64,000 bases of DNA from Lutraria lutraria (taxonomy: Eukaryota > Mollusca > Bivalvia > Venerida > Mactridae), in the NCBI GenBank assembly GCA_964023205.1, contig OZ026834.1, positions 30,666,756-30,730,755 of the forward strand, in the 5' to 3' direction. Positions 26,801 to 37,500 of the stretch are shown here, piece by piece (within the stretch, counting starts at the first letter, position 1; each line of letters begins with the position of its first letter). The position numbers and the translations under genes were made by a program. The notes beneath the pieces were generated by a model. The model worked only from the letters and a program-made list of their open reading frames with translations, made no database searches and had not been told where the DNA came from.

Positions 26801-29800
26801 TGGTATTCAAACTCAAGCAGTGAGGGGCTGGTGGTTACTTGTCTGAAATCTTAACCACTCAACCATAGAGACCGTTTTTGAATTTCAGTGATTTTAGACA
26901 AATGATAATGTAGTAACAAAAAAAGTGGTACAGAAGTGTAAGCGTATGTCCACTCAACATTAGTCAGTGCTTTCACCATTGAACTTGTACCGGTATGTAC
27001 AGGTCTTGTCAGAAAGTAGGTTGTCTCCCTTGTGGTAAATTAAGCAGCTTCTTGTTTTATCATGGAATCATTTATATCTGTATAATGCAGTATTTTACTG
27101 CATCAAGTTCTGTTGTTTGCAGATGAGAAGTCAATCGAAAGAAATAGAGAAATTCTACAAAGTGGTAAGATTTTTCACTCATTAATTTCCTTGGAATAAA
27201 CAAATGACTGGCTGCACTTGTGCAGTTATGGGGATTTTAATTGGACAGTTATGGTCCTTATTCCCATCAGGCATTAGGACTAAAGTTAAATCTATGATTT
27301 ATATAATTATCCTACCATAGCCTGGGATAGTTAATTATGATATAAACAAATGTAATATTGATAGTAATAAAATACAGATATCCAAGAAGAACCACATTCA
27401 TAACAATCCACATTTTAAGACAGGCTACATAACAACAAAGACACCATCACAGCAAATTTAAACACTCAAAATGTTTGCTTTCTCCTCATTACATACAAAC
27501 ATATAATTACATTTGTCTTATAAGCTATTTACATGTGAAGTTATTTCAGTTAGTTTGATACAATGTACATGTATTGAATCGATGACTCTGTTAAAAACAA
27601 GTAGAATGTCACACTTTTGTCCAGAGTATATGCTTGAGAAGTGTTTAAATGGTTGATCATTTTTTTCTTACAATCTTTTGAATGGAATGTTTTACTCCAA
27701 TTTTAAGTTATTTACAAAACTCTTGATTATGGTAAATTTGGTAAGACTGGATTCTTGATAGTTGATTCTATATATACATTATGTTCAAATTATCAGTCTT
27801 CACAAAAAACTTTTTTAAGCACTGGACATTCGGGCCAGTGAAAATGCAAAATTTGCTGGACCAAATTAACTTTCAGTGGACCAAGATACCCGGTACACAC
27901 AATTTTATATAATTCGGTTATATCATATTTTTTAGAGTGATTCAAATATTTCATTTTCTGTCCTGAAAAATGGTAAAATTATCACAGAAAAATTTACTGG
28001 ACCGTCGGACCACTGACCTTTTCAAATTTACCGGACCGATGGCTAATTTGGTGGACTCGGTCCAAGGACTTGTGCTAAATTCGAAGACTGAATTATTGAT
28101 CAAATTATGAAAGGACATATTAGACCAACCAAAAATGAATAGTCATGAGTTATGATATAAGCATGTGATTTATATTTTTTATTTAAATTCAGATCCTGAG
28201 ATTTGTGGTATGATACTTGATAAAGTGAAGTGTAATGTTGATGATTATGTGGATCCCAGTGTGTACCTTGATACATTTTACAACCTGTATGCTTCGAAAA
28301 CGTCAAAGACTGAAAAAAGCATACTTGATGAAATTAATGTGAGTAGGATTTAAGTGTTTTATTTCTGATTAACTTTATGGGATGCATTTAGACGTTATTG
28401 CAGTGAAATTTCCAAGGAAGAAGTGATCAATGCATGTCTACCTATGCATACAGTTAACATGGCACACTTTGGCATTTTTACATTATTTCAACACCTAATA
28501 TTGTCCTGGATACAGGAAGCTATATTGTTGATTATGATATAACTGTTAGTTCATAGTCTATTACCTTTAGATAACGGATTTGATTTATGCAGCCAGTTGG
28601 ATCAGCAATAAAAGAGGACATTTAAAATGCATTTTGCATTATGAAAAATAAATCACTTGTTTTTAGCTCACCTGGCCCAGATCCATTTTTGTATCCATGA
28701 TCGTCCAGCATCAATTAGATTCAAACATCATCTTCTCCTTAAACCACTTGGCTGATTTAAAAAAAATCACAGGGATCTTCCTTGCATGAAGCTCTACCAA
28801 AGTTGTTCAAAGAATTTCATTTCATGAAAAATTCTATGAGTTAGCAACATGAAACTTCATCAGTGGATAGATCTCACTGATGGCACTTTTGTTCTTATTT
28901 TGCCATTAAAATGACTTTAACACTATGTTAAAAGTTAAAATTTAATGGCATTACAGCAATTCTTAATTATTGCCTTTTCAAATGCAAGTAGGCTTTCTTA
29001 TTACTTTTGTGACTTTTTCGTTCTCAAAAAATATCACTTTGATTTCATTTGTTGTCACAAGAGCCATGATTATGTCTGTTTGGTTCAAATCTTGTAAATG
29101 AACTAATTATTTACAAATGCCTGGATCATCACTTTGAATTGTACAGTTGAATCTATAGCAAATTTGATACAAACTTAATTAATTAAGTCAAAACAATTTC
29201 CTGTCGCACTCAATGTCTGAAGGAAGTTTTTGACAACCTTGGTGAAATATTTATATTAGAAGGGATGAATGTTCTTCTTTGCAATAGTTCTTTTTAATAC
29301 CAATTTTTCCATCACAAAGTCTGACCTTGTTGGGATAGAAACTATTTTTCCCCATAATTTTATTAGTGAATTACATTTTGGATCAACTGAAAAGTACCTT
29401 TCTAAACTACAAATACATGTACCTGAATGCTGGTAGATATAATTGTCAAGCCTGCTTGCTATGAGCTCAACATAGTTGCAATGATGGTGGTTTATTTAGT
29501 GTATATGCATCTGTCCAGCCATTCAAATTATGCTTGTCTATTACTCTGTCACTGGGTTGAGGATTTTTAGCTCTCCTGATGAATCAGGTGAGCTTTTACG
29601 ATCGTTGAATGTCCGGCGTCTATCCACAATTAGTTTGTTTACACTCTAGCAACCGCAGCTCTTAACGAATCGTGATTAAACTTGCTCAAAATGTATACGG
29701 CCACAATGTCTCGGCCAAATTCAATTATGGGCAAAATCAGACCAGAACTTCAAGAGTTATGGGCCCTTGACTTAGAAAATTTGCTATATTTGAGTTTGTT

Positions 29801-32800
29801 TACACTCTAGCGCCTTCATTTATTCACCAATCCTAATAATATTTTCAGTAAATGTGTATAACCAAAGATCTTGGACAAGACCGATTATGGGCGGAATCGG
29901 ACCAGAACTTCAAGAGTTATGGGCCCTTGACTTTGAAAATTTGCTATATTTTAGCTTGTTTACACTCTAGCACCTTCATTTATTCACCGATCCTAAAAAT
30001 ATTTTCAGTAAATGAGTATAACCAAAAGATCAAAGACAAGTTCGATTATGGACGGAATTTGACCACATCTTCAACAGTTATGGGCCCTTGACTAAGAAAA
30101 TTTGCTATATTTTAGCTTGTTTACACTCTAGCGCCTTCATTTATTCACCGATCCTAATCATATTTACAACGAATGTGTATCACCTTATGGTTTTGGACGA
30201 GTTCAGTTATGGGTGGAATCGGACCACAACTTCAAGAGTTATGGGCCCTTGGATTAGAAAATTTGCTACGTTTTAGCTTGTTTAACAGTATTATACCTTC
30301 ATTGTTGGTTTTGATCTCAAAATATACGTAAAAATGAGTTTACGAGATGGAAACTATATTGCCTGGTCATTAATTATTGGCCTTAATTCTCAGGTGAGCG
30401 ATAAAGGGCCATCGTGGCCCTCTTGTTAAATGACTCGGCACCATGATGAGTTGACCTATGATCAATGGGTGTAGCTCAAAGGTCACACTTTAGAGTAAAA
30501 TATAAAAAAATGATGTAAAAAAAGCTTGACCAGGCCATTATGATACAACTTCTTCCTTTTTTGGCAATAGTTTTCCTTGAGCTTCCAGTTTTGATGTTAC
30601 TTATCTTTGCAGTGTATCATACCTTCCATGCATTTTACACAAAATGTCATATTCTGTCAGACCATGTCTTTCTGACTGCTGGATGTTGTGTTTTGTGCTC
30701 TTGAATAAGATGGTCAATATTACCCTTCTTTGCAGGTTTTATGATTGATTGTTATTTTGCATGGAAAATAGATACATGTTTAATTTTTCTTCAGGACATG
30801 CGTTCAAAAGGGCACCTTGATAAAAAACTAATCAACCGTATTTTAGACATGGCCAAGAAAACCGGTGTTGAAAGTTACTTCAAGTTTAAATATACCCTTC
30901 AAAAAGCCGAAATCCAACATCTTTTGGATATAGTTGAGAGTGAAGAAGAATCAATTACAGAGTAAGTATAAAGTCACTATTTGTTCACTAGTACAAGTGT
31001 TGATCAAGAAGTAACATCACTTTCTCCATTTACTTGTGTATTGAGTAAATTCGACTCAACCTATTTTAATTTAATGCTGCTTATTGGTTTAAAACACAGG
31101 AAACTTCTAATGAAAGGATCTGTGACCGAGGGCCGGGCTGAGGCGTCGGCTCCTGGATATGTGTCGGTGGGGAATTAGCTTGTTCTGACAACAGCCCCGA
31201 TTGTCTCCAACACGTCGGCTGCATAGTGTCTTTGTTGTTGGTACCTCTTGCATATAAGGGTACCAAATGTGTATGTCTTGGAATTATACAGAACTAGTCC
31301 AATTCAGTATTTTCACTATTTTGTTCAGTCATAACAAACGTTTATAATATTCAGTTCCAAAAGATATAAGTTGAGAATGACATAATGACAGATGACATAA
31401 AATTCAGATGTTACTTGTTTTAAGACTAAGCGAAGACTAATTTAATAAATCCAGATGTTACTTAATTGAAAACTTAGTGTAGACTCTCCGAAGACATAGT
31501 AAAGACTCTTAATAATAGATAACAAAATAATCAATGAGAAAAGGGGCTGGACCCTTTATAAAATTTAACCAATAGAATTAAAACATATTGGCAGGAAATA
31601 CTTAATTGATAACTTATAATAGCTTATTGATAGAAGCCCTATGGCAGAATTTTACTTACTTATAATATCTTAATTATAGAAGCCCTATGGCAGATTGACC
31701 TAAGTCTGCTTTGATAAATATCTAATCTAAGGTGATAAAACATATCTATAGAAGTTAGAATTTGAAATATGTCAAATTGATTGATATGAGCCAATATCGC
31801 ATGTAATTAACACAATTTATTGAACAGCCATAATCACTGTGTATATAGGAATATATTACAACAATTAGCCTTAAAATAACAATTTGATTTTTCAGTTATA
31901 GTCATTTTTTAGGATCGGTGAATGTCCGGCGTCCGTCGTCCGTCCACAATTAGTTTGTTTACACTCTAGCAACTGCAACTCTTTACGAATCTTGATTAAA
32001 CTTGCTCACAATGTATATGGCCACAATACGGCTAAGTTCGATTATGGGCAAAATCGGACAATAACTTCTAGAGTTATGGGCCCTTGAATTACAAAATTTG
32101 CTATATTTAGCTAGTTTACACTCTAGCGCCTTCATTTATTCACCAATCCTAATCATATTTTCAGTAAATGTGTATAATCAAAAGATCTTGGACAAGTTCG
32201 ATTATGGGCCGAATCGGACCAGAACTTCAAGAGTTATGGGCCCTTGACTAAAAAAATTTGCTATATTTGAGTTTGTTTACAATCTAGCGCATTCATTTAT
32301 TCACCGAACCTAATAATATTTTCAGTAAATGAATATAACCAAAAGATCTTGGACAAGTTCGATTATGAGTGGAATTGGACCACATCTTCAAGAGTTATGG
32401 GCCCTTGACTTAGAAAATTTGCTATATTTTAGCTTGTTTACACTCTAGCCCCTTCATTTATTCACCGATCCTAATCATATTTACAAGGAATGTGTATTAC
32501 CTTATGGATTTGGACAAGTTCAGTTATGGGTGGAATCAGACCACAACTTCAAGAGTTATGGGCCCTTGCATTAGAAAATTTGCTACGTTTTAGTTTATTT
32601 AACAGTATTATACCTTCATTGTTGGTTTTGATCTCAAAATCTACGTAAAAATGAGTTTTACGAGATGGAAACTATATTACCTGGTCATTAATTATTGGCC
32701 TTTATTCTCAGGTGAGCGATAAAGGGCCATCGTGGCCCTCTTGTTTAATAAACATATATTTATATATATATATCCAGTATCTTTTTCAGAAACAACATTC

Positions 32801-32930
32801 TGTTTTTAATTTCAGAGAAAAACAAAAAAATAACATGATACAGGATGATGAGCTTGACGATGGGACTGAAGATGAAGATACTGAAAATCTTCCTTTAATG
32901 AGCAGCAGTAATACTAGTCAATCTAGTTAA
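5785..32930 (+). CDS. TNF-receptor-superfamily-like type I membrane receptor, 14 assembled exons
   Basis: Exons: 5785-5847, 8201-8238, 9279-9301, 9896-10102, 12452-12812, 16851-16999, 17571-17606, 19362-19454 (or its copy 21147-21239), 24205-24264, 26560-26619, 27123-27164, 28193-28338, 30795-30961, 32816-32930. All junctions are AG/GT and every phase matches, giving 519 aa. The start ATG follows an in-frame TGA at 5776. Residues 1-21 look like a signal peptide. Residues 50-225 are cysteine-rich; C-x2-C, C-x5-C and C-x-C spacings resemble TNFR repeats. A Thr-rich stalk with several N-x-S/T sites follows (about 225-290). The single membrane helix is at about 293-309, followed by a basic RMRKGRKERKR stop-transfer. 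The tail has short Ser/Pro exons, a helical module (378-481) that I cannot assign (a death-fold is possible but unproven), and an acidic C-terminus. TNFR membership is inferred from cysteine spacing and topology; the gene model itself is firmer than the family call. Confidence 0.72.
6068..6092. repeat. TAGG microsatellite followed by a T-rich tract
   Basis: About six tandem GTAG/TAGG units followed by a long T-rich run, in intron 1 of the TNFR-like gene. Confidence 0.8.
6280..7436 (+). mobile_element. TAGCTCAC...CTCTTGTT repeat element, copy A (Helentron/HINE-like)
   Basis: Starts TTTTAGCTCACATGTCACAA with an immediate hairpin (GTCACAAAGTGAC). It ends GTGAGCGATATAGGGCCATC plus TTGGCCCTCTTGTT, a 3' hairpin followed by a short tail. 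The interior is degenerate units of about 150 bp with 'AGGTCAAATCTTAGGAAAAC'. It is nearly identical to the copy at 10957-12094. The subterminal inverted repeat plus a single 3' hairpin suggests a non-autonomous Helitron-like element; this is inference. Confidence 0.65.
10290..10470 (+). mobile_element. 3'-end fragment of the CTCTTGTT element family
   Basis: Ends GGGTGAGCGTTACATGGCCA then TCATGGCCCTCTTGTT, matching the 3' terminus of the family. Upstream sequence (GGGATGTTCCTTGCATGA) matches the fragment at 28740-28800. Confidence 0.55.
10957..12094 (+). mobile_element. TAGCTCAC...CTCTTGTT repeat element, copy B
   Basis: Same ends and interior as 6280-7436, with few differences; both lie in introns of the TNFR-like gene in the same orientation. 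The open frames at 6578 and 11225 encode nearly the same peptide only because the elements are copies. Confidence 0.65.
13016..13290 (+). mobile_element. 5' fragment of the TAGCTCAC element family
   Basis: It begins TTTTGCTCACCAGAGCACAA and contains about two of the units (AATCTTCTTGTC...GTAGCATTGTCTAGTGGACC) that form the long array at 22.1-23.8 kb. There is no 3' hairpin. Confidence 0.5.
14218..14319 (+). repeat. 60-bp tandem repeat, interrupted; partner copy at 15650-15708
   Basis: TTCAGCTGTGGTGAAAGTTT and its continuation to GCATGCT occur at about 14221, 14281 and 15672. The 1.3 kb between the second and third copies carries the TCGAGCCC element. This looks like an insertion into, or expansion within, a small tandem array. 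Confidence 0.6.
14638..15550 (+). repeat. TCGAGCCC-type repeat with four ~163-bp tandem units
   Basis: It begins TTGTCGAGCCCGCCTGTGGT with a GAGCTCGAC return arm, then a GTGAGTGAGTGA microsatellite, then four units starting CTTGTCCGGGCTGTATCTCC (about 14753, 14914, 15078, 15239) plus a partial fifth. Each holds 'CTCAAAGGTCAAGGTCACAC'. It closes GGGGCTCGACATGTTGCCCT. This is a dispersed repeat type I associate with molluscan genomes. Confidence 0.6.
18570..20354 (+). repeat. 1,785-bp tandem duplication, copy 1
   Basis: Identical, as far as I can read, to 20355-22139. It contains the membrane-segment exon, its intron flanks and the 5' part of a TAGCTCAC element (from about 20030). The breakpoints share only about three bases (CT/TG context), with no long flanking homology. 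Confidence 0.9.
19362..19454 (+). CDS. Transmembrane exon, copy 1, of the TNFR-like gene
   Basis: The exon is 93 nt, bounded by TATTTCAG and GTAAGT, phase 1 at both ends. It encodes SIIVLVIIVFGIIFGIW, a strong single membrane helix, then RMRKGRKERKRSS, a basic cytosolic anchor. Because the exon is symmetric (1-1), skipping it keeps the frame and would give a soluble receptor. Using both this copy and the second would put two membrane helices in tandem. Confidence 0.8.
20355..22139 (+). repeat. 1,785-bp tandem duplication, copy 2
   Basis: Second copy, offset exactly 1,785 bp. The left junction falls inside the TAGCTCAC element of copy 1 (…GGAACTC|TGTTTTAAA…). The right end runs on into the intact remainder of that element, so this copy marks the original element. 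Confidence 0.9.
21147..21239 (+). CDS. Transmembrane exon, copy 2 (within the 1,785-bp tandem duplication)
   Basis: It reads the same as 19362-19454, including both splice sites and flanking introns, offset by exactly 1,785 bp. It could be used in place of copy 1 or together with it without breaking the frame. Nothing in the sequence tells which copy is used. Confidence 0.6.
21815..23902 (+). mobile_element. Long TAGCTCAC...CTCTTGT element with internal tandem array
   Basis: 5' end TTTTTTAGCTCACCAGAGCA with a hairpin (GAGCACGAATGTGCTC). The 3' end is CTGGTGAGCATTTATAGGGC then CATCATGGCCCTCTTGTC. From 22080 to 23760 there are about eleven units of roughly 160 bp (key motif GGCCTAGAGCT). A truncated duplicate of its 5' part is at 20030-20354. 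Confidence 0.65.
22080..23760 (+). repeat. Tandem array, about eleven ~160-bp units in alternating subtypes
   Basis: Units share TCTCCGAAACC, GGCCTAGAGCT, GCATTGTCTAGTGGACC and CAAGTTTGTT. One subtype ends GGGGGTCACTTGATTTATAT, the other CTGGGGTTTATTCTATTTTA. They alternate for most of the array, so a roughly 320-bp two-unit block was amplified. Confidence 0.75.
24129..26760 (+). repeat. Exon-plus-intron triplication in the TNFR-like gene
   Basis: Three related segments each contain 'TTTGTCATGTCTTATTACCA', a short intron, a 60-nt exon, GTAAGAATTT and 'TTTTCTCTTACAATGCACC' (around 24129-24310, 25960-26220 and 26415-26660). The second and third also share sequence upstream (GACGTTGAGAGAGCACA). 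This shows repeated local duplication of an exon unit. Confidence 0.7.
26107..26166 (+). pseudogene. Decayed copy of the cytoplasmic Ser/Pro exon (donor GT changed to AT)
   Basis: This is parallel to exons 24205-24264 and 26560-26619: same 60-nt length, same phase and similar intron flanks. It would encode GRSPAPNVTGTVPGPSTSEN. The two intact copies are followed by GTAAGAA, this one by ATAAGAA, so the normal donor is lost. Read-through adds a few residues and stops at the TAG at 26185-26187. It is probably skipped (frame kept), or used as a terminal exon that would remove the helical tail module. Confidence 0.6.
26802..26873 (-). mobile_element. tRNA-derived SINE head (Leu-like), minus strand
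   Basis: On the minus strand, TATGGTTGAGTGGTTAAG resembles a pol III A box and GAGTTTGAATACC resembles a B box, with a spacing that fits a tRNA with a long variable arm. The part beyond the B box includes TTCTACCCTGGTGTA, also found near 24400 and 26260, so it is a dispersed family. Confidence 0.5.
28662..28890 (+). mobile_element. 5' fragment of the TAGCTCAC element family
   Basis: Starts TTTTTAGCTCACCTGGCCCA and has the internal motif GGGATCTTCCTTGCATGAAG. It lacks the 3' hairpin. Confidence 0.5.
29564..30427 (+). mobile_element. TAGCTC...CTCTTGTT element, third subfamily, complete
   Basis: Begins TTTTTAGCTCTCCTGATGAA with a hairpin (CTGATGAATCAG), and ends CAGGTGAGCGATAAAGGGCC then ATCGTGGCCCTCTTGTT. 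Four internal units of about 170 bp share 'TTACACTCTAGCGCCTTCAT' and 'CAAGAGTTATGGGCCCTTGA'. Short open frames inside are repeat products. Confidence 0.65.
31908..32745 (+). mobile_element. TAGCTC...CTCTTGTT element, third subfamily, 5'-truncated
   Basis: Same internal units and 3' end as 29564-30427, but the opening hairpin is missing; the match begins near GGATCGGTGAATGTCCGGCG. It ends directly upstream of the last exon of the TNFR-like gene. Confidence 0.6.
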
Positions 32931-32952
32931 ACCTTTAATTTGTAGGAAAGTC

Positions 32953-32958
32953 AATAAA
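32953..32958 (+). terminator. Poly(A) signal of the TNFR-like gene
   Basis: AATAAA lies 23 bases after the stop codon at 32928-32930. A second AATAAA-type site follows near 33230, so longer 3' ends are possible. Confidence 0.5.
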
Positions 32959-34388
32959 TAAAAACATTAAACTAAATTCAATATTGATCCAAAAACAACT
33001 ACTAAAGTATATGTGAATTAAATAGTGGTTTGTATATATTGAATAGTAAGTGTACCATTACACTACAGTGTTTCATGATTTTAGATTCAGTGATAATGTT
33101 TTTTGTTGATATTGCATTAATTTACAAATCTTCTAGTAGGTGGATATATATTTAATTTGCTCAATGAAAGTGTGTTGTAGATTATTAAACCAGTATACCG
33201 TTTTATGTGGGACTGTCGGGTCTTTACAATAAATGCAAAAGCTGTTTTCTTATAATCGTTCATTCATAAAAGTATGATTCGAAAGGAGACACTACAAGTC
33301 ACTCATTTGTTATTGAATTTCAATGTGTACTTTGGTACAATATTAGTGTAAAGTAGTGCACCATCAAGTGTCAAGTTACAACCGATTATAAAATAATCAT
33401 GGAAACCCTCATTGAACAAGACATTTGTTCTGAAGTATACATGCTATGTGATATATAGTACTCTCAATGTATGATCTCAATCTGACTAAAGACCTCTACT
33501 TATACTTTATAGATCTTTGATTAGACAAATTTAGGATACATTGTATATTGTTCATTGATTATTTTGACCAGAAAGTGCTCTATTTTATGTAACAAAATAT
33601 GTCAAGTCCACTTATGTTTACATGCTAAAGAGAAATTGATATAGTGAAATTGCTCAATTAGTCATAGTATTAAACAAAGTATGTGAAATAAGAAATATTG
33701 TTTCTGAAGCAATGGAACATTGTCAGGTGGTTAATACAAAATTGTGATACTAAAACACTGATTACCGGGTAGGCATAAAATAGTTAGTTTCTGGTTACCC
33801 GACCTACCCTATTGCAGCGCAAGTCTATGTAAATTCTGTTTCCATGAGTACTTTCAGTACTTTGAATGACGTTTCCACCTGCTTTCAAAAGCAAAAAAAT
33901 GTAGGCCTTAAGTTAATAATCTGCATTATAGATTAAAAACATTTATTTTATACGAATTATTTATTGGCTTCATAAACTGTTCATCATAAGTTACTTTTAT
34001 TAGTTAGGTTGTGCTGACAATCTTGATTTTGTCAATTTATTGTGATCATCGTAAATCATACAATTATAGTACAATCTATTTTATAGAAATTTGTTAATAA
34101 AATCCTTTTTATGAAAAAAAATATTCATACATATTTTGTTGTGATTAATTTGTGATCTTTTTTAGCTCACCTGATTCATCAGGTGACCTTTTAGGATCGT
34201 TGAATGTCCGGCGTCCGTATATACATATGTTTCAAAGAGGTATAATTGTCAGTGTAATCTGTAGGCATGCTTGTTATCAAAGAAGATAACTCAATATCTG
34301 TCAACTTTTGTTGCCAAACTGGGACTTCTCGCATCTTTAGTTTACATGAAAAAGTTACAAAAATAGGACTGCACCTATGGCGTGCATT

Positions 34389-34435
34389 CACGACCCTGCA
34401 TCATGCTAAAAGTTTTCAGCATGATGCAGGGTCGT
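34389..34435. repeat. Perfect 19-bp-arm stem-loop
   Basis: CACGACCCTGCATCATGCT pairs perfectly with AGCATGATGCAGGGTCGTG across a 9-base loop. It lies between a TAGCTCAC fragment and the 76-bp palindrome. Confidence 0.8.
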
Positions 34436-34498
34436 GCATTTATGTCTCTTTATCGTACGCCATACAGGCGTCCCCAGTTGTTTTCACGATATACAAAT

Positions 34499-34574
34499 CG
34501 AGGGTTCAACGCAACAGTGTCGTAACTCATATTGAAATAAGAACAAGTTATGACAGTGTTGCGCTGAGCCCTCG
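34499..34574. repeat. 76-bp palindromic element, copy 1
   Basis: Arms of about 30 bp start CGAGGGTTCAACGCAACAGT and pair with a near-perfect inverse ending GAGCCCTCG. The loop contains ATTGAAATAAGAACA. The same element occurs inverted at 47946-48021. Confidence 0.8.
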
Positions 34575-37500
34575 AAATGTACAAGTATCAAGTCTGGATC
34601 ATAGCAATAAGGCTTTCTTGTATATTAGAATTCCATACCAAAAGAAAAGAAGAAATATTCTTTAAATGACATGTGTATTGGCATAATTGATTCTTTATCC
34701 AATATTTTTATGTCTAGAGCAGCAATATTTTTAACCGTTTTATACTATATTGTGCCATTCTGTTTGTTTTATCATTTTAGCAGTATTTAAAACCTATGAT
34801 CATATCAAATTTCTTTTTATAAGATTTTTTGTTCACACGGATATTAGTGTTTGTTTTTACGTACATGTAGCATAGCAACTGAAGATGAAAATCATCTGGT
34901 TAGGCATAATATCTCACATAAAAAACATTAGCAATATACTGTACTACTCAAAATTTGATGAGGATCACTTATTCTATATTTGAATGGACCGTACATACAA
35001 ATATATGATACATATACAGATATGCTTCAATGAACATTATTTGTTTATTTACTCAGGCGTGTGATGCTTAAATGGCCAAATTTTAGTCAAATCTAATAAA
35101 TAGTAGCATTAAAATGATGAAACAATTACTACTGTGGGGGGATACATGTACTAGCATTAACGCAATTTGCAGCAAGTGATCCTTATCAAATTTTGAGTAG
35201 TAAAGTTCATGTATATAATAATATATACTAGCTTTACTTAATGTAATTGTTCATAATGTAGTAAATTAATGTTATCAACCTGTGGCATTAGCAGTCAAGT
35301 AATGCTGATGTATATACATATAAGTCTGGTTACTTAATATGGTGACTTAAGTGAGGTATGAATGTACTATATTTATTACTGGTACATAAGTTCATTATTT
35401 ATTTGTATAAATGTATACTTACAGACTTCTCTCTATGCAATACATCGATAAATACCCCAATTGGTGATTCATGAGTCAATTGGTGATTCATGAGTAAATG
35501 TTAGTCAAGCTGTCATCTCAAAATATATGTTAGTGTTTAACACTATGAAATGACATGCATTCAGTTATGTAACTTCAGTTGGCATTTGCAAAATAAGGAC
35601 CTTTAGTTTAAACAATATTTATTCCGAAAGACATACAAGTCAATTAATACATAGTCAAATGACATATCGGATTGGAAAGCAAGTTTACTTTAACTTATGG
35701 ACGCTTAAATATCTTATACTGGTAAAATAAATATATATCGTCCGTATTTTCAATTTCTTGAGTATTATGGGTAATCTTTGCCAGTGAGTAATGAAGTTTG
35801 CTGAAGAATGTTTACAGTAGTTAATCAAAATATGTACTGTACTTGTGCCAATTTCTTATAACTGACTTTTTATTCATGTGCCAAAAAAAAATTAATAGAA
35901 ATCTATCTATCAATATTTTACAATGATTTTGTGGAATGTTTTTTATCATTTTAAAGAATTTAAACAAATTGTCTGATGTGATGAGTTACACTACTGGTAA
36001 AATGCAATTGTATTACCGGTAAACTGTTAAAACTGAATAATTACAAGGTCCCTGAATGCGATTATTTAAAGCTTCGTACTGCAATCGATAGTTTATAACT
36101 TCTGAAAGTAATTGAATCTTACCGAAGATAAAAGTAACTTATGCAAACGTTGACCATCAAATTATGAAGCTTTGACAGTTTAATGAAATAGCACAATATG
36201 TATTATTTTTGTAAATAATAATTATGTTTGTTACATTTGAAATGTGTCAAAGATGACACTGTGTTATTTTTAGACTTGATTGTTTTTATACATGTTGAAA
36301 TTGATTGTTTTTATACATGTTGAAAAGTTCAATTTATATTGTGATATTGCCTTAGTATGCTAAAAGCCTTTGAACAAGTTCTATGTATTTTTTTACACAA
36401 TTTGATTTATATGTTCAGACTTTCACTTCTTTCTTTCGATTCATTTTCCAGAGGGCTACACATTCATAATGGTTTTCCAAATTAAAAGTCAAGCCACCAA
36501 CTGACCATATTCAATTAGTGCTTTGTTTGTATCCTAAATGTATGTACCTGTATATCTTTTCTGATACTATTCACAACCAATACATGTTCTAAATGCATAT
36601 TTTGTTTGTTGTTGTTGCATTCTCATTCCCACATCACTGCACTAATAAATTACAGTTTTATTAATTGTGAAGACTGTCTGTAAGATTGTGATCAAACAAG
36701 TGTTTGCAACAATGCCAAGTTAACAAATAAATGAACAGTTTACTATAATTAAAAGCGGGGGGGGATGCAAGAAAAACTGATCTCTTTCTTTGTCTTAATA
36801 GAGATTGGCCATCCTTGCCTACACCTCTTCAATTCATAAGCAAAGACTGTAATTCCAGATTATGTTCTCAGATAGGATGAATTATCTAAGCAATTCCTCA
36901 TTCATAATCATAATCTATGTGAAAAACAGAGGACTATTTAGTGGACAGGACAAAATCTTACTGGCCCTCAATATATATAAGACTGCAATCTCCACTAAAC
37001 AACAAAATGATATCCAAGTGGGTAAATATTTCTATTTCTTTAATATAATTCATCCTCATTATATTAATATCAGGCTGGAAGGCTCCCAATCTAAAATATC
37101 TAGAAAAAAGTTTGTAAGTCAAAAGAGCCTTAAACACCTTCTTTGTTAATAATAGTACTTTACTAAGAGCCCACTTAATTTATTATAGAATTGAATAAGA
37201 CATTATACAAAATATATCATACAAGACAAGCTATATTATTTATTTGTAAAATTGTAAACTCAAAATAGAAGAATTATATTAACAATATGTACATGTATAC
37301 ATGTAGTCAGTATTTAAATTAGTTAAAAATGTATACAAAATAGTAAAAATTTCCCTATTGAAAATAGTTCTTCTTTAATATTGTATTTAAATTTTAAAAT
37401 AGTTTAACAATAGACCCAAATACAAACTTTCATTAAAATCGCCTAGTGTGTATTGTTATAGTTTTAAAGATAGATTTCATAAAATAGGTTATATTCAAAG

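Noticed and set aside
29852..30276. Two neighbouring open frames with related peptides (ICYILACLHSS...)
   Set aside because: They are translations of successive ~170-bp units inside a repeat element.
34267..34665. 132-codon open frame on the plus strand
   Set aside because: It crosses two palindromic elements, has no recognisable domain and no splice context; part of the peptide is a product of inverted repeats.
36862..37149. 95-codon open frame on the plus strand
   Set aside because: Low-complexity AT-rich region, no domain and no splice sites linking it to a neighbour.
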